Assembly: GCF_026151205.1 (NCBI RefSeq)
Contig: NC_087084.1
Span: 14,896,322-14,960,321, forward strand
Direction of reading: 5' to 3'
DNA length: 64,000 nt
DNA from: Bolinopsis microptera
Taxonomy: Eukaryota; Ctenophora; Tentaculata; Lobata; Bolinopsidae
Shown: positions 34,501 to 43,863 of the stretch, piece by piece
Position numbering within the stretch: the stretch's first letter is position 1
Layout of the letters: every line of letters starts with the position of its first letter
Program-made: the position numbers and the translations under genes
The notes under the pieces: model-generated
Database searches by the model: none
Seen by the model: the letters and a program-made list of their open reading frames with translations, nothing else
Told to the model about the DNA's origin: nothing

Positions 34501-35315
34501 AGTGGTATACCTGACTCAACCCCCTTATTAACATCAATATCAGGGTGTGTTAACAGCTCTTTTAAAACCTCTGTGTGACCCTCTCTAGCTGCTAGGTACA
34601 GTGGTGTACCCCACTCATCCCCCTTATTAACATCAATATTATTGTGTGTTAACAGCTCTTTTACAACCTCTGTGCGACCCAGCAGAGCTGCTCTGTACAG
34701 TGGTGTACCTAACACACCCTCCTCGTTAACAGCAATATCACGGTGTGCTAACAGCTCTTTTACAACCTCTGTGCGACCCAGCAGAGCTGCTATGTACAGT
34801 GGTGTACCTAACAAACCCTCCTCGTTAACAGCAATATTACTGTGTGTTAACAGCTCTTTTACAACATCTGTGTGACCCTTCTCAGCTGCTATGTACAGTG
34901 GTGTACCTATCTGATCCCCCTTATTAACATCAATATCACGGTGTGTTAACAGCTCTTTTACAACCTCTGTGTGACCATGCTGAGCTGCTATGTACAGTGG
35001 TGTACCCCACTCATCCCCCTTATTAACATCAATATCACTGTGTTTTAACAGCTCTTTTACAACCTCTGTGTGACCATGCCAAGCTGCTATGTACAGTGGT
35101 GTACCCCACTCACCCCCCTTATTAACATCAATATCAGGGTGTTTTAACAGCTCTTTTACAACGTCTGTTTTACCCTGCTTAGCTGCTATGTACAGTGGTG
35201 TACCCCACTCACCCCCCTTATTAACATCAATATCACGGTGTGTTAACAGCTCTTTTACAACGTCTGTTTTACCCTCCTCAGCTGCTACGTACAGTTCAGT
35301 GCTCTGGTCAGACAT
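31563..35315 (-). CDS. Ankyrin-repeat, multi-pass XK-related-like membrane protein
   Basis: A single uninterrupted frame of 1250 residues from ATG at 35315. Residues about 5-468 are 14 ankyrin repeats of 33 residues (TPLYIAAxxGHTEVVKELL, then HxDIDVNKG); repeats 1-12 are very alike, 13-14 diverged. Residues about 470-640 are a linker with a duplicated VESPD motif and KKSKEAKKSKEA. Residues about 640-1150 hold roughly nine or ten hydrophobic segments, including HISDIASDVYVGFK (about 650) and EQIPELLIQFYIFQIYF (about 815), which resemble the XK/XKR family, known for phospholipid scrambling in animals. The tail has a cysteine cluster (about 1180-1200) and an acidic end with VEAD. Expected location is a membrane, with cytosolic ankyrin repeats. 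Family assignment rests on pattern memory; a generic multi-pass ankyrin protein (channel-like) is the alternative, but no pore motif is seen. A 20-bp satellite starts about 45 bases upstream. Confidence 0.85.
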   Translation of the reverse strand: MSDQSTELYVAAEEGKTDVVKELLTHRDIDVNKGGEWGTPLYIAAKQGKTDVVKELLKHPDIDVNKGGEWGTPLYIAAWHGHTEVVKELLKHSDIDVNKGDEWGTPLYIAAQHGHTEVVKELLTHRDIDVNKGDQIGTPLYIAAEKGHTDVVKELLTHSNIAVNEEGLLGTPLYIAALLGRTEVVKELLAHRDIAVNEEGVLGTPLYRAALLGRTEVVKELLTHNNIDVNKGDEWGTPLYLAAREGHTEVLKELLTHPDIDVNKGVESGIPLSIAAEKGHTEIVKQLLTHRDINVNRKGVSGTPLYRAAEWGRTDVVKELLTHCDIAVNKGDESSTPLYIAAEKGHTEIVKQLLSHRDIAVNKGGVLGTPLYRAAKWGRTDVVKELLTHSNIDVKLENKEGDTPLLKAARMGYLDIVKQMCQVDGVDKNHVNNLGYTPFLAAAEQGHAHIVKYLHQLGCVNMEQVDNNQAKYVFYRSSVFKTLVEIFVDPEVHDTQLSSLLNPLYVSLQANIKCDCGEVESPDPINVSLPNEVESPDSPKKSKEAKKSKEAIEKDAFKKFLRETLGGAIFERFSAKIDRISDEGYEGDIDAKLVAKSIAKTYSKKNDQGCCAPIENVKEDIEKCLFSACISKFSHKCRVRGSLDYFTCLFAILIHISDIASDVYVGFKTLKGFSSRLGILMLVLVFVTLFHENIRSSISTFATGIEQLRTNLGKFALTTEDWKGSELNYEWRWPFKYLGRFFWPFKVKGRTSILTSVRAAFLNVLSIFWLRPVVDRLQFLTHSPSKLRVIYRQQAKDKSLAQYYMITEQIPELLIQFYIFQIYFNILRKDGDFTSSGCTDYHSFDYDSGDFECVENLLRLKICASWVEVYSMIVPFVKIPNSVIGLEVILRKLHPATPKMSTVALVLLYIAYVLMIPSRLFLFAAVMHSVPNHFYFVGYLGLSTLVWFVVNKITISRASKPEKRPSSKDKEKDLTILRRIGDMWSLLLFSFRDVIVISLRRPNAYLISPSEVGYKTLRTWKEMMLISTYMFVEGVIGAVYVENNYPCGRNTDIFKYQGWLYLTLLIISTTLITLLSYILQVNKTNFKNFRMKSAFICGYGLIMWYMVGSLISRTRFSLMEPKWVTIVLVILMIIFLVAAILLRMFSEAKLPKNGNDEEQKEQASACCPISYFKKSCSKSICCRCKTTSDELPLSTLPLSTQTHGSETETERSTLLATIQEEEISDIEAQNVEADITPAEDEHRVFQDSHV
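34130..35300 (-). repeat. 99-bp internal DNA repeat encoding ankyrin repeats 1-12
   Basis: Successive ankyrin repeats are near-identical at DNA level, with TTAACAGCTCTTTTACAAC and GCTGCTATGTACAGTGGTGT (plus-strand view) recurring every 99 bases. Homogeneity at silent positions implies recent duplication or gene conversion within the gene. Confidence 0.85.
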
Positions 35316-35361
35316 CTTTACTGGTAGTTACCTAGAGAAATTTTAGTAGTCAGTAACTGTG

Positions 35362-38300
35362 TTGTACAGTTCAGTGTTGTGATTTACAGTTCAGTGTTGT
35401 GTTTTACAGTTCAGTGTTGTGTTTTACAGTGCAGTGTTGTGTTTTACAGTTCAGTGTTGTGTTTTACAGTTTAGTGTTGTGATTTACAGTTCAGTGTTGT
35501 GATTTACAGTTTAGTGTTGTGTTATACAGTTCAGTGTTGTGTTTTACAGTTCAGTGTTGTGTTTTACAGTTCAGTGTTATGATTAATAGTTCAGTGTTGT
35601 GTTTTACAGTTCAGTGCTATGTTTTACAGTTCAGTGTTGTGTTTTACAGTTCAGTGTTGTGTTTTACAGTTCAGTGTTGTGTTTTACAGTTCAGTGTTGT
35701 GTTTTACAGTTCAGTGTTGTGTTTTACAGTTCAGTGTTGTGTTATACAGTTCAGTGCTGTGTTTTACAGTTCCGTGTTGTGTTTTACAGTTCCGTGTTGT
35801 GTTTTACAGTTCAGTGTTGTGTTTTACAGTTCAGTGCTGTGTTTTACAGTTCAGTGTTGTGTTTTACAGTTCAGTGCTATGATTTACAGTTCAGTGTTGT
35901 GTTTTACAGTTCAGTGTTGTGTTTTACAGTTCAGTGTTGTGTTTTACAGTTCAGTGTTGTGTTAAACAGTTCAGTGCTGTGTTTTACAGTTCAGTGTTGT
36001 GTTTTACAGTTCAGTGTTGTGTTTTACAGTTCAGTGTTGTGTTTTACAGTTCAGTGTTGTGTTTTACAGTTCAGTGCTGTGTTTTACAGTTCAGTGCTGT
36101 GTTTTACAGTTCAGTGTTGTGATTTACAGTTCAGTGTTGTGTTTTACAGTTCAGTGTTGTGTTTTACAGTTCAGTGTTATGATTTACAGTTCAGTGTTGT
36201 GTTTTACAGTTCAGTGTTGTGTTTTACAGTTCAGTGTTATGATTTACAGTTCAGTGTTGTGTTTTACAGTTCAGTGTTGTGTTTTACAGTTCAGTGTTGT
36301 GTTTTACAGTTCAGTGTTGTGTTTTACAGTTCAGTGTTGTGTTTTACAGTTCAGTGTTGTGTTTTACAGTTCAGTGTTGTGTTTTACAGTTCAGTGTTGT
36401 GTTTTACAGTTCAGTGTTGTGTTTTACAGTTCAGTGTTGTGTTTTACAGTTCAGTGTTGTGTTTTACAGTTCAGTGTTATGATTTACAGTTCAGTGTTGT
36501 GTTAAACAGTTCAGTGTTGTGTTTTACAGTTCAGTGTTGTGTTTTACAGTTCAGTGTTGTGTTTTACAGTTCCGTGTTGTGTTTTACAGTTCAGTGTTGT
36601 GTTTTACAGTTCAGTGTTGTGTTTTACAGTTCAGTGCTATGATTTACAGTTCAGTGCTGTGTTTTACAGTTCAGTGTTGTGTTTTACAGTTCCGTGTTGT
36701 GTTTTACAGTTCAGTGTTGTGTTTTACAGTTCAGTGTTGTGATTTACAGTTCAGTGTTGTGTTTTACAGTTCAGTGTTGTGTTTTACAGTGCAGTGTTGT
36801 GTTTTACAGTTCAGTGTTGTGATTTACAGTTCTGTGTTGTGTTTTACAGTTCAGTGTTGTGATTTACAGTTCAGTGTTGTGTTTTACAGTTCCGTGTTGT
36901 GTTTTACAGTTCAGTGTTGTGATTTACAGTTAAGTGTTGTGTTTTACAGTTCAGTGTTGTGATTTACAGTTCAGTGTTGTGTTAACAGTTCAGTGCTGTG
37001 ATTTACAGTTCAGTGTTGTGATTTACAGTTCTGTGTTGTGTTTTACAGTTCAGTGTTGTGATTTACAGTTCAGTGTTGTGATTTATAGTTCAGTGCTGTG
37101 TTATACAGTTCAGTGTTGTGTTTTACAGTTCCGTGTTGTGTTTTACAGTTCAGTGTTGTGTTTTACAGTTCAGTGTTGTGTTTTACAGTTCAGTGCTATG
37201 ATTTACAGTTCAGTGCTGTGTTTTACAGTTCAGTGTTGTGTTTTACAGTTCAGTGTTGTGTTTTACAGTTCAGTGTTGTGTTTTACAGTTCAGTGTTGTG
37301 ATTTACAGTTCAGTGTTGTGTTTTACAGTTCAGTGTTGTGTTTTACAGTGCAGTGTTGTGTTTTACAGTTCAGTGTTGTGTTTTACAGTTCAGTGTTGTA
37401 TTTTACAGTTCAGTGTTGTGTTTTACAGTTCAGTGCTATGATTTACAGTTCAGTGCTGTGTTTTACAGTTCAGTGTTGTGTTTTACAGTTCCGTGTTGTG
37501 TTTTACAGTTCAGTGTTGTGTTTTACAGTTCAGTGTTGTGATTTACAGTTCAGTGTTGTGTTTTACAGTTCAGTGTTGTGTTTTACAGTCCAGTGTTGTG
37601 TTTTACAGTTCAGTGTTGTATTTTACAGTTCAGTGTTGTGTTTTACAGTTCAGTGTTGTGTTTTGCAATAAAGTGTTGTGATTTACAGTGCAGTGTTGTG
37701 TTTTACAGTGCAGTGTTGTGTTTTACAGTTTCGTGTTGTGTTTACAGTTCAGTGTTGTGTTTACAGTTCAGTACTGTGTTATACAATTCAGTGTTGTGAT
37801 TTACAGTTCAGTGTTGTGTTTTACAGTTCAGTGTTGTGTTTACAGTGCAGTGTTGTGTTTTACAGTTCAGTGTTGTGTTTTACAGTTCAGTGTTGTGATT
37901 TACAGTTCAGTGTTGTGTTTTACAGTTCAGTGTTGTGTTTTACAGTTCAGTGCTATGATTTACAGTTCAGTGTTGTGTTTTACAGTTCCGTGTTGTGTTT
38001 ACAGTTCAGTGTTGTGTTTTACAGTTCAGTGTTGTGTTTTACAGTTTCGTGTTGTGTTTACAGTTCAGTGTTGTGTTGTACAGTTCAGTGCTGTGTTTTA
38101 CAGTTCAGTGTTATGATTTACAGTTCAGTGCTATGATTTACAGTTCAGTGCTGTGTTTTACAGTTCAGTGTTGTGTTTTACAGTTCCGTGTTGTGTTTTA
38201 CAGTGCAGTGTTGTGTTATACAGTTCAGTGTTGTGTTTTACAGTTCAGTGTTGTGTTTACAGTGCAGTGTTGTGTTTTACAGTGCAGTGTTGTGATTTAC

Positions 38301-39452
38301 AGTTAAGTGTTATGTTTTACAGTTCAGTGTTGTGTTTTACAGTTCAGTGCTGTGTTTTACAGTTCAGTGTTATGATTTACAGTTCAGTGCTGTGTTTTAC
38401 AGTTCAGTGTTGTGTTTTACAGTTCAGTGTTATGATTTACATTTCAGTGCTGTGTTTTACAGTTCAGTGCTATGATTTACAGTTAAGTGTTGTGTTTTAC
38501 AGTTCAGTGTTGTGATTTACAGTGCAGTGTTATGATTTACAGTTCAGTGTTGTGTTTTACAGTTCAGTGTTGTGATTTACAGTGCAGTGTTGTGTTATAC
38601 AGTTCAGTGTTGTGTTTTACAGTTCAGTGTTGTGTTTTACAGTGCAGTGTTGTGTTTTACAGTTCAGTGTTATGATTTACAGTTCAGTGCTGTGTTTTAC
38701 AGTTCAGTGTTATGATTTACAGTTCAGTGCTGTGTTTTACAGTTCAGTGTTGTGTTTTACAGTTCAGTGTTGTGTTTCACAGTCCAGTGTTGTGTTTCAC
38801 AGTTCAGTGTTGTGTTTTACAGTTCAGTGTTGTGTTATACAGTTCGTTGTTGTGTTTTACAGTTCAGTGTTGTGTTTCACAGTCCAGTGTTGTGTTTCAC
38901 AGTTCAGTGTTGTGTTTTACAGTTCAGTGCTGTGTTTTACAGTTCAGTGTTGTGTTTTACAGTTCCGTGTTGTGTTTCACAGTTCAGTGTTGTGTTTCAC
39001 AGTCCAGTGTTGTGTTTCACAGGTCAGTGTTGTGTTTTGCAGTAAAGTGTTGTGTTTTACAGTTCAGTGTTGTGTTTTACAGTTCAGTGTTGTGTTTTAC
39101 AGTTCAGTGTTGTGTTTTACAGTTCAGTGTTGTGATTTACAGTTCAGTGTTGTGTTATACAGTTCAGTGTTGTGTTTTACAGTTTAGTGTTGTGTTTACA
39201 GTTCTGTGTTGTGTTTTACAGTTCAGTGTCGTGTTTTACAGTTCAGTGTTGTGATTTACAGTTCAGTGTTGTGACTTACAGTTCTGTGCTGTGTTTTACA
39301 GTTCTGTGTTGTGTTTTACAGTTCAGTGTCGTGTTTTACAGTTCAGTGTTGTGTTTTACAGTTCAGCGTTGTGATTTACAGTTCAGTGCTGTGTTTTACA
39401 GTTCTGTGTTGTGTTTTACAGTTCAGTGTCGTGTTTTACAGTTCAGTGTTGT
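35362..39452. repeat. 20-bp satellite upstream of the ankyrin/XKR gene (about 204 copies)
   Basis: The unit is TTTTACAGTTCAGTGTTGTG. Common variants are GTGCTGTG, TTATGATTTAC and TTCCGTG; a late block near 38780-39020 has TTTCACAGTCC variants. One-base slips at about 36983, 37741 and 38000 shift the phase. The first ankyrin codons of the adjacent gene (35290-35306, TACAGTTCAGTGCTCTG) match the GTGCTGTG variant at 16 of 17 bases. Two stray degenerate units lie at about 48427-48468. The many short open frames (FYSSVLCFTVQCC and relatives) are by-products. Confidence 0.97.
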
Positions 39453-39949
39453 GTAACTGCCCACATGCAACCCTTTAATAACTTTAATCAGTAATCTCAT
39501 CGGGACTATTCGCTAGCGAGCAACAATGAGACTCATTAGGCGGTAACGAGCCTGTTGGTGGATGACGATCTGATCAATTTGAGTGAATACTGATATTTAA
39601 TTGACGTTCCTTAAAACTGAAGAAATTTGCGTTATACTTATAGCGCTTTACTTCGGTTGCTGTCCTATAAGCAGTTTACAACCAATCAGATCATTGATTG
39701 AGTGAAGATATCACTGATTAAGTGCTGGATCACGTATCTACAAGTTCTTAAAAGGGTCACAACTCGCTTAAATTGTGAACAACTAACTTGAAATTTCGGG
39801 AAAGCACTTCAATTATCAAGCCAAATGTGTCTAGAAATTTTGAAGTTCCTAGCTGGAAGCGTTCCCACTTTATGGCGACAATAGTGAAAAAAAGGGAGTG
39901 GCGTGCCACACCCACTGTAATTAATTAAGTTGAATGAATCATACAGTAC

Positions 39950-41716
39950 AACCGGTCAAATTAGACTAAGTCCAATTCGATGCTTTACGGACTACTTACC
40001 AAGGCCAAATACCTCAATTATATTTCTCAGCGATTGTACACCAGAAGAAATAGAGAAAATCATTAGCGAACTCAAAAATGGAAAAAGCTAGTGACATCCC
40101 TATTCACGTCATCAAACGAACGTCTAAGATTATAAGCCCACTCCTGTCAGTATTATTTAATGAACACATGAGAAATGGAACTTTTCCAGACCGACTGAAA
40201 ATTGGTAAAATTAGCCCTATATACAAAAAAGACGGTACAGAATATCTCGAAAACTATAGGCCAGTATCTACCCTAGCTGTGTTCGGAAAGTTATTTGAGA
40301 AAGTAATCTATTCCCGTTTGTACATTTTTTCTTGTGTCGCAGAACGTTTTGTTTGAGAACCAGTTTGGTTTTAGGAAGAGTCACTCAACTAACCACGCCC
40401 TTAATTACTCAGTTGACTATGTAAACTCCCATATAAAGGAAAAGCAACATGTTTTAGGTATCTTTATCGACTTATCAAAGGCATTTGACACTATCAGTCA
40501 CGATAAACTCCTCATAAAACTTGACAAATATGGTATAAGAGGTAACGCAAACGAGCTTATTGGAAGTCTAACAGACAGCAGTACGTTTCAGTTTTAGGTG
40601 AGGAATCTGATAAACTACCTGTTATTTGTGGAGTACCACAAATGTGTTTTAGGACCGCTACTGTTTATAATTTACATAAACGATATCTATAACTCATCAG
40701 ACCTAGGAAAATTTATACTTTTCGCTGATGACACCAATATATTTGTAGTCGACAAATCTGTCCAGAATCTCTACCAAAAAGCTAATACTACTATAATGAA
40801 TTCTGTTTACAATTATATGAAATGCAATCTTCTCCACATTAACATCAATAAATGCTGTTACATTCACTTTACACCAGGAAAGAAGGATGTAACTAGTAGT
40901 AGTAGTAGTAGTAATGATCTTATTTTAACGTTGAATAACACAGTCATTAAACGTGTTGATGAAACTAAATTCCTCGGCGTTATTATAGATAAAAACCTTA
41001 ACTGGAAACCTCATACTGCATATCTTAGTTCTAAATTAAAGTGTGAAGTCGGTAAACTCTGCCGTATGAGAAGATGTATACCTAAAGAGCTGTATAATGA
41101 CCTCTACCACACCCTCTTCGAATCTTCAATCTCATCTAGGATATGGTATCTCAGTGTGGGGAGGCATATCGAACAATAGGCTTGAACCAATATTTAAAAT
41201 TCAAAAAAAGTGCACTCATATTCTATTTGGTGATCAAGAGGCGTACAGTAATAAGTTCAAAACATGTGCTAGAACCCGCCCAATTGGATCCAAAATCTTG
41301 GAGCCGACTTCTATAAACGAGAATCAAGTAAACCCCTTCTCAGCAGAAACAAAATACTCTGCGTGCATAATTTGTATAAGTACCACTGTCTACTTGAAAT
41401 GTTTAAAATAATCAAACTTCACACTCCAATACTGATGTACAATTTATTTCAAAAGTCACCCCGACGTGATAACTACTTTATTAACCCCGCTGCAACCAAT
41501 TTGTTTGTATATAAATCCTCGAATATGTGGAATAAATTCCTTAAACCTTCTAGTAAGATTGACTTCTCGTCCCCAATTGCACTTGTTAAAGGTCGCATTA
41601 AAAATATGCTACTCAATGCTCAAAAAGCTGGAAACACTGATGAATGGTCAGAACTCAACTTTGATGGAAATGACATGTGCCTATAAGAACACACAAACTA
41701 TCTTATCTTATCTTAT
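39950..41716 (+). pseudogene. Decayed jockey/CR1-superfamily LINE (reverse transcriptase)
   Basis: The RT can be followed in pieces across frames: TPEEIEKIISELKN before a one-base change in an A run near 40080; IGKISPIYKKDG and ENYRPVSTLAVFGKLFEKVI; a frame change near 40330; NQFGFRKSHSTNHALNY and GIFIDLSKAFDTISHDKLL; a stop at 40595; GVPQ followed by a small deletion that removes the usual GS before VLGPLLFIIYINDI; LFADDTNIFV (catalytic DD intact); then TKFLGVIIDKNLNWKPH, a further frame change near 41100-41160 and SHLGYGISVWGGISNN. No endonuclease is recognisable upstream. The 3' end has a TATCTTATCTTATCTTATG tail at about 41698-41716. At least four lesions make it non-functional. It is the same family as 22732-23586. 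Confidence 0.9.
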
Positions 41717-42389
41717 GAGGATTCGTTGCGACGCAACAAGGCCATCGAATGAGTCGACCACCTTTGTTATTTTACTTCGGCATTACCTGCATTACAATGT
41801 AAACCAGCACTTTCAAGGAAGAGCTTTACAAGAAGCCGAAGGATCGTTCCTAAGGCCAGCGACGGTTAAGGCAAATTTTTTAAGCAAATATTTCAATCTA
41901 ACGTAACTTAATCAATAGTTAATAATAACAATCAAACACAAATACTAGACATTTTACTTTTAATTAACGTGTATTATATTATATATTATGTGTTATGTAT
42001 TACATATTAAAACTTTTACATCCTAATATGCAATTTATTCAATAATATGGTGTGAAAATCTTTAAACAATTTATATGTTTGTGCTTGCAGCTGATATCAG
42101 GCTTGGGGTGGTGCTTTAGAAATGGTATTTCGGGTATAAGTGAAACAAGACATTATGGACTATTTATTTATAAAATTTAAACATTTAGAAAACAAGTCAG
42201 TTGAGGAAATATATTTTTTGAATAACGTTCACTTCTGCTTTAGAATTTTCATTTAAATTTTGAATTGCGCTGATAAAAATGTATGATTGAGACGAATCTT
42301 CGAGTTAAGTAGTTCACTACTATATGGACACGTTCATTTGAGTTTGAGGATATTGGTAAATATAAGTGACCCTATTAAAAGGCACAGTG
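41717..42389. other. Spacer, no gene seen
   Basis: AT-rich; no recognisable coding sequence beyond the end of the LINE fragment. Confidence 0.5.
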
Positions 42390-43620
42390 TAGTTGAATTT
42401 GTCACACTATGAAATTACACAAACCCTTGATGGTTAGGATAATCTCCTCATCCTCTAGGCTAACTTTGTCACATAACGATATCTTAATCAGGTGATAAGA
42501 TATCGCTTAAATACGGCCGGCACGGGAATGGTTACATTGTCACACTATAAACATGTGACGGAGTAAATATGGACCCCTTGCTGCCGTTTTTGACCAAATT
42601 TTTGAGTGTCCAGTTGATTGGATGGGTACATACTACATATGACCATTACCTACTTATTTGACGACTTTTTTCGTTAGATGGTGCACTCAGGTTTACTCTG
42701 TCACACATTTAAGAAAATATGTGAAGAATGTTTAGGGCACCCTGATAAGCAATGCTGAGTAGTGTAGGTTTATTTGATGGCCTGGAAGTGCTAGGAATTG
42801 TTATTATATTGCATATAGTCGTAAGGAATTAAAACACAGAAGGCACAAACAAGTTTACTTTGTCACATAATCTTGATGATATCTGAACATGTGTGAAATT
42901 GAACAAATAATGATATACCAGCTTAAACCCCTTATATTACGTACTATGGATCAAACAACACTGCTAGTACCACGCACCAGTCACATAAATCATTATCGGG
43001 TGTAATATGTTAACAGTGTCACAATTAAACTACCGCAACATGGTCAAAAATAGGGTAATTTCGTCACAAAAAAATTATTATAACTCTGTTAGCTCCTTGC
43101 TGGCAAAATAACTAGTTTATCGAAATTGTTTTGATGATAAAGTTACATAGTATTTTAATAGAGGTATAGTTCTTCAAAATAGGGACAAGACATGTTTACT
43201 TTGTCACATCAGTTATTATTAGAGTTAGGTAATCGTCATCACATTAACAGATCTTTTTCGTAGTTTGGATCGATTAATATAGGCAATAAAGCAGCTTATG
43301 CTAATTTTTACACACTATCTTGAAATTGTTGGGGCAGGAAAAGTTAATTTTGTCACATTTTTAGTGACTTTGACAAATTTAACCTAGAATTGTTAAACTT
43401 GAGCTCTGATGTTCTGGACAATATTCTACCAATTTTTTCTGAAAGAATGTTGAATTCTAATAGAGTTACAGAATATATAGATCTTCAAAATAGGGGCAAG
43501 AAATGTTTACTTTGTCACATCAGTTATTATAAGAGTTATTACAAGAGACTATTTCATTCTATAATCATTGTTTTTAACCTATTTACGATTTCGTATCATT
43601 TTTTGTGACAATGTAAACAT
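42390..43620. repeat. Degenerate 150-160-bp periodic repeat with a TTTGTCACA motif
   Basis: TACTTTGTCACAT-like strings occur with GTCACA at about 42401, 42469, 42539, 42700, 42862, 43018, 43063, 43203, 43352 and 43513, mostly 150-185 bases apart, and inverted near 43604. Bases 43172-43232 and 43481-43541 (TTCAAAATAGGGACAAGA then TTTACTTTGTCACATCAG) are close copies two periods apart. It lies directly upstream of the endonuclease-RT frame, so it may be that element's 5' leader or promoter monomers. Confidence 0.7.
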
Positions 43621-43863
43621 CAACTGATCTTAACTTGCATCAACTGCATTGTCATCATATAAAGTTTTCCCGCCTTTCAAATCAAAATCAGATATAAATA
43701 ATTCGCCCAAAATTTAAAATTCCATATATTGTGACAGGATTAACCTCATTTCCCAATAACCAAGTGCCTGTATTAGCTTATAGCTAACTATTCAAAACAA
43801 CATATTTTAGCGCTATGATGGGTACATCAACCATCAAATAATGAGTTAAAAAATAAAAGGGTT

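Noticed and set aside
35519-39456. Many cysteine/valine-rich frames (FYSSVLCFTVQCC)
   Set aside because: All are translations of the 20-bp satellite, interrupted wherever a one-base slip or TAA/TGA variant occurs.
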